From Candidatus Latescibacterota bacterium (GTDB taxonomy: Bacteria; Latescibacterota; UBA2968; UBA8231), in contig JAJDTN010000416.1 of NCBI GenBank assembly GCA_022827165.1, positions 1 through 24,007 of the forward strand: a stretch of 24,007 nucleotides of DNA, read 5' to 3'. A program made the position numbers and the translations under genes. Below the pieces are notes generated by a model. The model was not told the origin of the DNA and searched no databases. It was given only the letters and a program-made list of their open reading frames with translations. Positions 15,977 to 23,211 of the stretch are shown piece by piece; positions within the stretch are counted from its first letter, which is position 1; every line of letters starts with the position of its first letter.

Positions 15977-16987
15977 GTGAAGATCACCCGCATCGACCGT
16001 TACGTCACCGCCGTCCCTCACATCCCCTCCATCGAGAAGAGCCGCCCCGGCCACTACCGCGACAACCCGATCACCATCGTCGAGGTGCATACCGACGAGG
16101 GCCTCACGGGCCTCGGCGAGGGCGGGCGGGGCGACCTGATGGAGGGCGTCGAGGAGGCGTGGGTGGGAAAAGACCCCCTGGCGGTCGAGCTGCCCAACAT
16201 GGGCGGCGCCATGGCCATGGCCTGCTACGACATCGCCGGGAAGGCATACGGCCTGCCGGCCTGCCGACTCATGGGGGCCCGGCACTGGAGCGCGGTCCCC
16301 GTGGGCTGGTGGTCGCCTCCCCTGGAGCCGGCGGAGTTCGCGGCCATGGCGGAGGAGGGCGCGAGGCTTGGCTACAAGACCCACAAGCTCAAGGCGCGCC
16401 CCTGGAACATCGTCGAGACCGTCGAGCTCATGACCAGGGCCGCCGGTCCCGACTACGGCATCATCGTCGATCCCAACTTCTCCTTCGGCGACCTGGCCAC
16501 CTCCCTCCGCCTGGCGCGGCGGCTGGAGGGCTACAACATCCAGGCGTTCGAGGATCCCTTCCGCTACCGGCCCGGCTGGCACCAGTACCACCACTTCCGC
16601 CAGCACTCGGCGATCCCCCTGGCGCCGCACCTGCATGACCCCGAGCAGGTCATGAGCGCCATCCGCGCCGACGCCGCCGACGCCTTCAACCTCGGCGGCT
16701 CGGTGGAGAGCGCGCAGATCATGGCCGGCATGGCCGGGGCCGCCGGACTGCCGGTGTGGCTGCAGGTCGTCGGACTCGGGCTGGGGGTCTCAGGCGCCTA
16801 CGGCACCCACGTGCACGCCGTGATCCCCAACGCCACGATTCCCTCCGACTCCCTTCACTTCACCCGGGAGAACGACCTCATCGGCGGCGCCCTGACCCCG
16901 AAGGACGGCATGGTGCAGGTGCCGACAGCGCCGGGACTGGGGGTGGACCTGGACAGGGCGGCGGTGGAGAAGTACCGGGTGGGCTGA
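15977..16987 (+). CDS. Mandelate racemase/muconate lactonizing enzyme (enolase superfamily)
   Basis: A 336-residue enolase-superfamily protein with the N-terminal capping domain (VKITRIDRYVTAVP, then ITIVEVHTDEGLTGLGE) and a C-terminal barrel. Visible catalytic features: KLK at 137-139 (the KxK motif), the first metal ligand D165 in IIVDPNFSF and the second E192 in FEDPF. The third ligand, usually a Glu in a GE motif, is not obvious; IPLAPHLHDPEQ stands in its place. Relatives dehydrate sugar acids or racemise or cycloisomerise carboxylates by abstracting an alpha proton. The capping domain is shorter than usual around residues 50-75. The GTG at 15977 is supported by a perfect GAGGAGG six bases upstream. 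It ends the oxidoreductase/lyase/methyltransferase run; its substrate is unknown. Confidence 0.9.
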   Translation: MKITRIDRYVTAVPHIPSIEKSRPGHYRDNPITIVEVHTDEGLTGLGEGGRGDLMEGVEEAWVGKDPLAVELPNMGGAMAMACYDIAGKAYGLPACRLMGARHWSAVPVGWWSPPLEPAEFAAMAEEGARLGYKTHKLKARPWNIVETVELMTRAAGPDYGIIVDPNFSFGDLATSLRLARRLEGYNIQAFEDPFRYRPGWHQYHHFRQHSAIPLAPHLHDPEQVMSAIRADAADAFNLGGSVESAQIMAGMAGAAGLPVWLQVVGLGLGVSGAYGTHVHAVIPNATIPSDSLHFTRENDLIGGALTPKDGMVQVPTAPGLGVDLDRAAVEKYRVG

Positions 16988-17001
16988 AGCACCCCCTCCT
17001 C

Positions 17002-17030
17002 TTGTGTGCAGGCGGAGATGTGCCTACATT
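17002..17030 (+). promoter_or_regulatory. Promoter and candidate operator of the vapBC pair
   Basis: TTGTGT (17002-17007), a 17-base spacer and TACATT (17025-17030) make a good sigma70-type promoter, followed by AGGAGG at 17043-17048. An imperfect inverted repeat TGCAGGC (17007-17013) / GCCTACA (17022-17028), six of seven positions paired, overlaps it. This is the usual place for antitoxin autorepression. TGCAGGC also recurs at 17030-17036. Confidence 0.5.
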
Positions 17031-17054
17031 GCAGGCATGGATAGGAGGCACACC

Positions 17055-17297
17055 ATGCAGTACACCCTTCGCGGCGTTCCCGATCACGTCGACCGCGTCC
17101 TGCGCGAGCGGGCGGTGAGCTACGGCTGGAGTCTGAACCGGGTCGCCCTGGAGGCCCTGGAGCAGGGGCTCGGACTGGAGCGGCAGGAGAGACGGTTCCA
17201 TGATCTCGACCACCTCGCCGGCACCTGGGTCGACGACCCGGGGTTCGACCGCGTGATCGAAGAGATGGACACGATCGACGAAGAACTCTGGTCGTGA
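17055..17297 (+). CDS. VapB-type ribbon-helix-helix antitoxin
   Basis: An 80-residue antitoxin. Residues 2-42 (MQYTLRGVPDHVDRVLRERA, then SLNRVALEALEQGLG) fit a FitA/VapB-like ribbon-helix-helix DNA-binding fold. The C-terminal tail, rich in Asp/Glu and Trp (DLDHLAGTWVDDPGFDRVI, then EELW), is the type that wraps around and blocks the toxin's active site. I chose the ATG at 17055 over upstream starts at 17004 and 17037 because AGGAGG lies six bases before it and the promoter's -10 box is at 17025-17030. It overlaps the toxin start as GTGA, standard for such pairs. It probably represses its own promoter together with the toxin. Confidence 0.9.
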   Translation: MQYTLRGVPDHVDRVLRERAVSYGWSLNRVALEALEQGLGLERQERRFHDLDHLAGTWVDDPGFDRVIEEMDTIDEELWS

Positions 17298-17680
17298 GGA
17301 TCGCCATCGACACCAATCGCTACCGGGACTTCTGCGCCGGCGATGCCGACTGCCTCGATCTAATGCAGCGAGCGGAGCGCGTCTACCTGCCCTTCATCGC
17401 TCTCGGGGAGTTGCGCGCCGGATTCCTGGCCGGTTCGCGGACCGGGCCCAACGAGCGGGTGCTGGATCGGTTCCTCTCATCGCCGAGAGTCGAGGTCCTC
17501 TTCCCCACGGCGGCCACGACGCGCCAGTACGCCCAGTTGTACCTGCAGTTGCGCACCCAGGGGACCCCGATCCCCGCCAACGACCTGTGGATCGCCGCCC
17601 TGGTCCTGGAGAACGACGTGCACCTGTTCTCCCGCGACGCCCACTTCGACCGGCTGCCCCAGCTGCCGCGGGCGGCCTGA
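17294..17680 (+). CDS. vapC: VapC-type PIN-domain toxin ribonuclease
   Basis: A 128-residue PIN-domain endoribonuclease, the toxin of the pair. The acidic active-site residues are all present: D6 in AIDTNRY, E39 in IALGELRAG, D97 in PANDLWIAA and D115/D119 in LFSRDAHFD. Such toxins cut tRNA or rRNA in a magnesium-dependent way when the antitoxin is degraded. The GTG start at 17294 lies within the antitoxin's last codons (GTGA). The following PhyH-like gene begins only 10 bases after the stop, so vapBC could be read through into the metabolic genes. All catalytic residues are intact, so the toxin is probably functional. Confidence 0.92.
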   Translation: MRIAIDTNRYRDFCAGDADCLDLMQRAERVYLPFIALGELRAGFLAGSRTGPNERVLDRFLSSPRVEVLFPTAATTRQYAQLYLQLRTQGTPIPANDLWIAALVLENDVHLFSRDAHFDRLPQLPRAA

Positions 17681-17690
17681 AGGCCCCGAC

Positions 17691-18548
17691 ATGGTCCCGG
17701 ATCTCGACACCTACCTCTTCGACCTGCGCGGCTACATCCACCTGCGCGGCGCCCTGTCGCCGGCGGAGGTCGCTGCCTGCAACGCCGGTCTCGACGCCAT
17801 CCCGCGCCTGGAGCCGGGCCAGTGGTACGGCCACGTGCAGGGCCACACCTACGGCACCCTGGACGGCCTCAACTACCAGCAGATCTACGAGGCGGGAGAG
17901 CCCTTCGAGCGGCTCATCGACCACCCCTCGTGGATCGAGCACGTCAAGCTCTTCGTCGGCGGCGAGGGCACCTTCGACTACCACCACGGACCGCTGTTCA
18001 TCGACGAGTGCTTCGCCAGTTTCCGCGGGCCCGGCGAGGCGATCGGACTCCACTCGGGCGGGTACCCGCCCATCCACCGCAACCAGTTCCGCTACCACGG
18101 CGGGCGCTTCATGTGCGGCCAGGTGAACGTGCTGATGGCCCTCACCGACATCGGGGCCGGCGACGGCTGCACCATGGTGATCCCCGGCAGCCACAAGTCG
18201 AACTTCCAGCACCCGGAGTACCACCGGAAACACATGAGGCCGGGGGGCGCCACCGTCGAGGGGACCGAAGGCGCCGTGGAGGTGCACATCGCCGCCGGCG
18301 ACGCCCTGGTCTTCGTGGACGGCATCTCCCATGGCTCGGCCCGCCGCAGCAACCCCGGCGAGCGGCGGGTGTGCGTCTACCGCTACGGCCCGTCGTGGGG
18401 GAACTTCCGGCTCGGGTACGCGCCCTCGCCGGAGCTGCTGGCGCGGCTGACGCCGGAGCGCCGCCGGATCGTGCAGCCCCTGGAGTTGCTGCCCCGGGAG
18501 CCGCAGGTCAAGCCGCCGGCCGCCGTCTCCGACGGAGGCGCAACATGA
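17691..18548 (+). CDS. Phytanoyl-CoA dioxygenase (PhyH)-like Fe/2-oxoglutarate enzyme
   Basis: A 285-residue PhyH-family protein. Supporting motifs: the N-terminal YLFDLRGYIHLRGALSPAEV (8-27), VNVLMALTDIGAGDGCTMVIPGSHK-type strand and turn (145-169), AAGDALVFVDGISHGS (201-216) with the distal metal histidine H214, and the RRVCVYRYGPS strand supplying the 2-oxoglutarate arginine. The proximal site, normally HxD, reads LHSGGY with H121-S122-G123, so the carboxylate ligand is missing at its usual position. That is a halogenase-like feature, but some environmental PhyH relatives may share it. The ATG at 17691 has only a weak GAAGG. Function cannot be assigned beyond likely oxidation of a small organic molecule in the surrounding pathway. 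Confidence 0.88.
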   Translation: MVPDLDTYLFDLRGYIHLRGALSPAEVAACNAGLDAIPRLEPGQWYGHVQGHTYGTLDGLNYQQIYEAGEPFERLIDHPSWIEHVKLFVGGEGTFDYHHGPLFIDECFASFRGPGEAIGLHSGGYPPIHRNQFRYHGGRFMCGQVNVLMALTDIGAGDGCTMVIPGSHKSNFQHPEYHRKHMRPGGATVEGTEGAVEVHIAAGDALVFVDGISHGSARRSNPGERRVCVYRYGPSWGNFRLGYAPSPELLARLTPERRRIVQPLELLPREPQVKPPAAVSDGGAT

Positions 18549-18656
18549 TCAGGCGTGCCGCCGCGGGTAACGCGGCCTCTGGCTGTCGCCGAGGGAGGTG
18601 TGCCGCCACAGGTGCGCGGGACCGGCTGCAGGGTCCCCGGGCCCGGGACGGGCGCC

Positions 18657-20297
18657 ATGAGTGACCCCGCCCTCCATCTGCCGCTGGACGACTCCCGGGC
18701 GCCGCCCGGGGGGCCGGCCAAAGCGCGCCGCTTCGACGGCGGCGAGGGCCTGACCCTGCCGGCGGCGGACACCCCGGCCCTCGGCACGGGGGACTTCACC
18801 ATCGACCTGTGGCTGAATCCCGACGCCGACGGCGGCACCGTGGGCGACCTGGTTTCGCGCTTCGACCCCGTGTCGCGCCGCGGCTTCGCCCTCTCCTGCG
18901 TCAGCCACAGCGGCGTCACCTCCACGAGCCAGGCGAACCTGCGGGGCCTGCAGTTCGGCATCGACGAGGGGCGGCTGCCCGACGCGGCCGACCCGTGCGC
19001 CGACCCGCTCCTGCAACCGACGCCGTGGGTCGACCGGGGCCGCCCGGGCGCCGCCATGCACGTGGCCGCCCTGCACACCTCGGGCGGCGACCTGTTCGCC
19101 GGCACCTTCGAGATGGAAGCCGACGAGCGCGGCCACCTGTGGCGCTACGGCGGCGGCGACCTCTGGCACGACCTCGGCGGGGCGCCGGACGGCTCCAGCG
19201 TCGTCGACGCCATTGCCCGTTTCGACGGCGACCTCTACTGCGGCACCGGGCGCTACATGCCGCAAGGTTCCGCCCTAGGGCCGGTGCGCAACAACCGGCC
19301 GGGGGGCACGGTGTGGCGCGTCGACGGCGACGGCGCCTGGGTCGACTGCGGGCGGCCTGGGGAGGAAGACGCCACACCCGAGGAGGTGGAGGTGTCCGGC
19401 TACGCCACGGGCAAGGCCGACCAGGCCTCGGCTCTCACCGAGTTCGAGGGGCGCCTCTACTGCACCAGCTTCCACCGCCGCGGCGCCTTCGTGTACGAGG
19501 GCGGCCGGGACTGGCGCTACGTGGGGCCCGACGAGCGGCTGATCGCCTTCGCCGTCTTCGAGGGGAACCTGCTGGCCCTGGTCAACGGCGGGCCGGTGCT
19601 GCGCTACGCCGGCGGCGAGAGCTGGGAGGACTGGGGCCATCCGCAGGGCTCGACCCAGACCTACTCGGCCGCGGTCTACGGCGGCCGCCTGCACGTAGGC
19701 ACCTGGCCCTGCGGCACCGTGCACCGCCGCGGCGAGGACGGCCGCTGGACGGAGCTGACCCGCCCGGGGTACGAGCGCGAGATCATGGCCATGGCCGTCT
19801 TCAACCAGAAGCTCTACGTCGGCGGCCTGCCCATGGGCATCGTCTACCGCCACGACCCCGCCGACGGAGGGGGGGATGCCTTCTCCTACGTGGGCACCCT
19901 GGACGCCACTCCCGGAGTGGTCCTGCGGCGGGTGTGGTCCATGTCCGTGTTCGACGGCCAGCTCTTTGCCGGCACCCTGCCCTCGGGCCGGGTGTGGAGC
20001 CTGCGCGCCGGTGCCCTGGCCACCTTCGACGACGTCCTGAGCCCCGGCTGGCACCACGTGGCGGCGGTGCGCCGCTCGGGGCGGCTGGAGCTGTTCGTCG
20101 ACGGGAGGCCCGCCGGCCGCTCGGCGGCCTTCGCCCCGGAGGACTACGACGTCGACGCCGGGGTGCCGCTGCGCGTAGGCGCCGGGTGCCATGCCGGCCT
20201 GCGGGGGTGGCTGGCCGATGTGCGCGTCCACGGCCGCGCCCTGTCGGCGGACGAGGTGGCCGCGGCCCGCGGCCAAGCCGGTGGTCTCGCCGGGTAG
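18657..20297 (+). CDS. LamG-like protein with an inserted seven-repeat beta-propeller
   Basis: A 546-residue protein with no signal peptide or membrane segment. Residues 1-100 resemble the first half of a concanavalin A/LamG domain (FTIDLWLNP) and residues 463-538 the second half (GWHHVAAVRRSGRLELFVDG, then GWLADVRVHGRALSADEV). Between them are seven repeats of about 30-50 residues beginning near 138, 186, 259, 297, 337, 378 and 428. Each follows the pattern xxxFxGxLYxGTxxxGxVxRxxGxxxWxDxG, which predicts a seven-bladed propeller. LamG domains bind or act on glycans, and the propeller may bind a ligand. The ATG at 18657 lacks a clear ribosome binding site; a GTG at 18600 or 18612 is a possible alternative. 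It lies 108 bp after the PhyH-like gene. Confidence 0.85.
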   Translation: MSDPALHLPLDDSRAPPGGPAKARRFDGGEGLTLPAADTPALGTGDFTIDLWLNPDADGGTVGDLVSRFDPVSRRGFALSCVSHSGVTSTSQANLRGLQFGIDEGRLPDAADPCADPLLQPTPWVDRGRPGAAMHVAALHTSGGDLFAGTFEMEADERGHLWRYGGGDLWHDLGGAPDGSSVVDAIARFDGDLYCGTGRYMPQGSALGPVRNNRPGGTVWRVDGDGAWVDCGRPGEEDATPEEVEVSGYATGKADQASALTEFEGRLYCTSFHRRGAFVYEGGRDWRYVGPDERLIAFAVFEGNLLALVNGGPVLRYAGGESWEDWGHPQGSTQTYSAAVYGGRLHVGTWPCGTVHRRGEDGRWTELTRPGYEREIMAMAVFNQKLYVGGLPMGIVYRHDPADGGGDAFSYVGTLDATPGVVLRRVWSMSVFDGQLFAGTLPSGRVWSLRAGALATFDDVLSPGWHHVAAVRRSGRLELFVDGRPAGRSAAFAPEDYDVDAGVPLRVGAGCHAGLRGWLADVRVHGRALSADEVAAARGQAGGLAG

Positions 20298-20312
20298 CCC
20301 CGGACGAGGCGG

Positions 20313-20430
20313 GTCCCTCGGCTGGCGATCGCTGCCGTGGGCCCGAGGTGCCGCCGGGTTCGCGCAGACCCTGGCTCGCCGGTAGCGGCGGCGGACGGGG
20401 GTGTCCCTCGGGCAGGGTCGCTGCCGTGGG
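20313..20430 (+). repeat. Imperfect direct repeat upstream of the hydrolase gene
   Basis: GTCCCTCGG...TCGCTGCCGTGGG occurs at 20313-20341 and again at 20403-20430. The 9-base and 13-base ends are identical and the middles differ, with a spacing of 90 bases. A shorter related CCTGCCGTG lies at the proposed GTG start of the hydrolase. It may be a decayed tandem duplication in the 186-bp gap; no function is evident. Confidence 0.45.
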
Positions 20431-20483
20431 TTCGCAACCACCGGCTCGCACCCGCTCTTCCGCTTCACCCGGAGATCCCTGCC

Positions 20484-21527
20484 GTGACCAGGCGCATCCG
20501 CTCCCCCGAACCGCAGCTCTCGCCCTCTCTATACCACCGCTGGCTGATGGACCACACGGAGCCCGCCCTGGCGTGGGACGGGGGCGACCTGACGGCCTGG
20601 CAGCGCCGGCTGCGCCGCCGGGTGCGCGAGCGCATCGGACTGCCGTCGGGGGAGCGTGAGCCCCTGCGGGTGCGCTCCCTGTGGAAGCGGCCGCACGAGC
20701 TGGGCACGATCGAGAAGATCCTCTTCCGCGCCGAGCCGCGGGCCGACGTGATGGCCTACATCTGCCTGCCGGCGGGCGTGGAAGGGCCGCTCCCGTGGTT
20801 CGTCTGCGTGCAGGGGCATACGACGGGGGCCCACTGCTCGATCGCGGTGGAGCGGGAGGACGAGACCCGGGAGATGGAGGTCGACGGAGACCGCGACTTC
20901 GGCCTGGGCTGCATGCGCCGCGGCATCGCCGCCCTGTGCATCGAGCAGCGCTCCTTCGGCGAGCGCCGCGAGCAGCACCAGGAGAGGGTATCCCAGCACG
21001 GCTGCCACGACGCGGCCATGCACGCCATCATGCTGGGCCGGACGCTGATCGGCGAGCGCGTCTTCGACGTCGACCGGGGGCTGGACTACCTCAAGACGCG
21101 GTCCGACGTCGACTGGAAGCGCGTCGGTGTCATGGGCAACTCAGGGGGCGGGACGATCAGCCTCTTCGCGGCCGCCACCCTGCCGCGCCTGCGCTTCGCC
21201 ATGCCCTCCTGCTACTTCTGCACCTTCCGCGACTCGATCATGTCGATCTACCACTGCGCCGACAACTACGTGCCAGGGCTGCTGCAGGACGCGGAGATGG
21301 CCGACGTGATGGGCCTGTTCGCGCCGCGGCCGGTGGTCTGCGTGGCCGGGCGGGAGGACCCCATCTTCCCCATCAAGGGGGTGCGCAAGGCCTTCCGCCG
21401 TCTGAAGGAGATCTACCGGGCCGCCGGCGCCGAGGACCGCTGCCGCCTCGTGGTGGGCGGCGAGGGGCATCGGTTCTACGCCGACCCGGCGTGGAAGAAG
21501 ATGCTGCCGATGGTGGAGCGGGGGTGA
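20484..21527 (+). CDS. Alpha/beta hydrolase (acetyl xylan esterase / dienelactone hydrolase-like)
   Basis: A 347-residue alpha/beta hydrolase. The oxyanion-side VCVQGHTTG (107-115) is followed by the nucleophile elbow VGVMGNSGGG (214-223) with Ser220. The acid is Asp292 in VAGREDPIFP and the base His329 in GGEGHRFY. The N-terminal ~90 residues form the extra segment seen in acetyl xylan esterase- and DUF1100-like members. Such enzymes cleave esters, often acetyl groups on sugars, which would fit the carbohydrate-type genes upstream. The start is uncertain: I prefer the GTG at 20484 with GGAG about nine bases upstream; an internal ATG at 20547 is also possible. The gene converges on a small gene across a strong terminator hairpin. 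Confidence 0.87.
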   Translation: MTRRIRSPEPQLSPSLYHRWLMDHTEPALAWDGGDLTAWQRRLRRRVRERIGLPSGEREPLRVRSLWKRPHELGTIEKILFRAEPRADVMAYICLPAGVEGPLPWFVCVQGHTTGAHCSIAVEREDETREMEVDGDRDFGLGCMRRGIAALCIEQRSFGERREQHQERVSQHGCHDAAMHAIMLGRTLIGERVFDVDRGLDYLKTRSDVDWKRVGVMGNSGGGTISLFAAATLPRLRFAMPSCYFCTFRDSIMSIYHCADNYVPGLLQDAEMADVMGLFAPRPVVCVAGREDPIFPIKGVRKAFRRLKEIYRAAGAEDRCRLVVGGEGHRFYADPAWKKMLPMVERG

Positions 21528-21539
21528 GGCGCGGAGGAC

Positions 21540-21563
21540 GGGTCCGGGCGGGCGCCCGGACTC
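21540..21563. terminator. Strong hairpin terminator between convergent genes
   Basis: GGGTCCGGGC (21540-21549) pairs with GCCCGGACTC (21554-21563) over ten pairs, one of them G-T, with a GGGC loop. It lies exactly between the stop of the hydrolase (21527) and the stop of the minus-strand small gene (21563). It can work in both directions, although the T-tract is poor. Confidence 0.65.
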
Positions 21564-21799
21564 TAGTTGACGGGTTCGCTCTCCAACTCGGCGAGGATCT
21601 CGTCCATGGACCAAAGCCGCTCGGAGTCCTGGATCAGGACCTCGATGATGAAGGGATGGGCCTTCACCGTTCGGCTGTCGATGAACTGGAAACCCGGCGA
21701 CCAGTTGCCGTCGCCGTCCTTGACGAACATGCTCTTGTCCTCGATGACGGTGATCTCGTCGTCGCTGCCGTCGGCGCCCATGTAGCGATAGTTCGACAT
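21563..21799 (-). CDS. Small acidic protein of unknown function
   Basis: A 78-residue acidic protein (MSNYRYMGADGSDDEITVIE, then a FVKDGDGNWSPGFQFID-like middle and an IIEVLIQDSERLWSMDEIL end). I do not recognise a family. It has no signal peptide or membrane segment. The hydrophobic and aromatic pattern suggests a compact alpha/beta domain rather than a disordered peptide. The ATG at 21799 is strongly supported by GGGGAGGAA five bases upstream. The frame stays open upstream to 22030, but that extension is low-complexity Gly/Pro/Arg and unlikely to be translated. It is a lone gene facing the hydrolase across a terminator, preceded by about 500 bp of non-coding DNA. Confidence 0.75.
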   Translation of the reverse strand: MSNYRYMGADGSDDEITVIEDKSMFVKDGDGNWSPGFQFIDSRTVKAHPFIIEVLIQDSERLWSMDEILAELESEPVN

Positions 21800-22305
21800 C
21801 GCTTCCTCCCCTTGCTGCCGTCCCACTTCGTCGTCTCGCGGAAAAACACATACAAATTCCGTGCCATCGTGCATCGGGCCCCTGATCCCCGGCGATCCGG
21901 TCTCGATGGCAGGCCGGAGGGGCCCCCGGTCTCCTTCTCGGGCCCCCGCCGGAGGTGTCCGCTGCCCCTGAGCACCCCTCGGGCTCCCAGCCGGTCCTCC
22001 GCCGATCGGCTTCAACTTGTTCATAATCAATCACATAAGAGTAAACGAACGGGATTCTCCCGACTCTTCGAGGTTGATCGGCGGCATGAGTTGCGCCGTG
22101 GGCAATTCCTGATACCAGTCTCAGATTTCCAGGGCGCCCGGGTCGGCCGCCGGGCGGGCCGGTGAGGATCCACCGGGCACGGCCGAGCCTGTTCACTACC
22201 GGACACGTGGTGTGTGCAGGCGTGCACGGGGGGCCAGAGTGCACTATTTGCACCGGAGGTCCATGTTGAGCGTGACGCCCTGCGTTCTCTTCTTTCTCAC
22301 CGGCC
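21800..22305. other. 506-bp intergenic region between divergent genes
   Basis: No convincing gene is found here. It holds an AT-rich island (about 22016-22056, around TTCATAATCAATCACATAAG) that stands out from the GC-rich surroundings. It also holds a 7-bp GC hairpin CGCCCGG/CCGGGCG (22135-22156, 8-base loop). A cluster of TGCA(C/G) motifs follows at 22215, 22223, 22240 and 22249, shortly before the GNAT gene. A GGAGG at 22255-22259 precedes an ATG at 22263, but that frame only runs as an out-of-frame shadow of the GNAT gene. Promoters for both flanking genes are expected here, but I cannot place them reliably. Confidence 0.6.
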
Positions 22306-23211
22306 ATGACGATTCCGGTACGACCCTATCGCCCCGACGACCTGAAGGGCGTCCTCGACCTCTACAACGACCTGCTCGTGGGCCGCGTCCCCCACTGCTG
22401 GCCGGTGGCGGCCTCGGCCCTGGGCGGGATCCTGGGTTCAGCGGAGGCCGAGCACGACGGGGTCCGGCTGCTGGAGCAGGCGGTGCTCGTGGCGGGATCA
22501 GCCGACGGGTTCGTCCACGTCGGCCGCCAGGCGGTCCACAAGTGGCAGGACCACGAGGTCGGCGTGATCCGCTTTCTCGCCTGCCGCCGCGGCCAGCGCC
22601 CCGTGGGCGACGCCCTGCTGGAGGCGGCCGAATCCTGGATGGGTGAGCGAGGCCTGGGGCACAGCACGGTCATGCCGCAGGTGTGGCGCTACCCGTTCTA
22701 CGGCTTCCCCCACGCCTATCTGTCCGACCATCTGGATCACGTGCAGGCCCTGGTGCGGTTCCGCGGCTACACCCGGAGCGGCGGCGAGGTCTTCCTCGAC
22801 TGGCCGGAGATGCAGCCGGAGCCGGGGGTCCAACCCGAGGGCCTGGACTTCGACCTGAGCCTGGAGGACCGCCCGGGGGAGGGCCGGCTGCCGGGGCTGA
22901 GGCTTCGGGCTCTCCAGGGCGACGAGATCATCGGCACCTGCGTCCTGGTGAGCGGCGCCGACTCCTCCCCGTCGGCCGACGAGGCCCACGACTTCGCCTT
23001 CTGCGACTGGCTCGGCGTGACAGAGGAGCACCAGGGCAACGGCCTCGGACGGTTCCTGCTGGCGCAGGCCATGTTCCTGGCGCGAGAGCGCGGCTATCGC
23101 CACGGCGCCATCAGCACCGCCCTGAGCAACGACCGCGCCTTCCTGTTCTATACCAATCACGGCTTTCGGGTCGTCGACTGGACCTACGAGTTCTCGCGGG
23201 AGCTGTCGTGA
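22306..23211 (+). CDS. Tandem GNAT-family N-acetyltransferase
   Basis: A 301-residue protein with two GNAT-like halves. The C-terminal half (about 180-301) has a clear acetyl-CoA loop, WLGVTEEHQGNGLGRFLLAQ (235-254, motif A QGNGLG at 243-248), then AISTALSNDRAFLFYTNHGF, the usual N...A...FY...GF ending. The N-terminal half (1-165) has the shape VRPYRPDDLKGVLDLYN, RRGQRPVGDALLEAAESW and ALVRFRGY, but a degenerate acetyl-CoA loop. It is probably structural or substrate binding. The acetyl acceptor is unknown. The ATG at 22306 lacks a Shine-Dalgarno site; upstream in-frame extension is blocked by a TGA at 22273. Its stop overlaps the next start (GTGA), tying it to the amidohydrolase. Confidence 0.9.
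   Translation: MTIPVRPYRPDDLKGVLDLYNDLLVGRVPHCWPVAASALGGILGSAEAEHDGVRLLEQAVLVAGSADGFVHVGRQAVHKWQDHEVGVIRFLACRRGQRPVGDALLEAAESWMGERGLGHSTVMPQVWRYPFYGFPHAYLSDHLDHVQALVRFRGYTRSGGEVFLDWPEMQPEPGVQPEGLDFDLSLEDRPGEGRLPGLRLRALQGDEIIGTCVLVSGADSSPSADEAHDFAFCDWLGVTEEHQGNGLGRFLLAQAMFLARERGYRHGAISTALSNDRAFLFYTNHGFRVVDWTYEFSRELS

Noticed and set aside
17691..18548. Calling the PhyH-like protein a halogenase outright
   Set aside because: HxG alone is not enough; overall similarity is to general PhyH proteins, so I keep the broad name.
22263..22646. GGAGG followed by ATG at 22263 upstream of the GNAT gene
   Set aside because: The frame runs into an out-of-frame, Arg/Pro-rich shadow of the GNAT gene. Good translation signals but no plausible product; perhaps chance.
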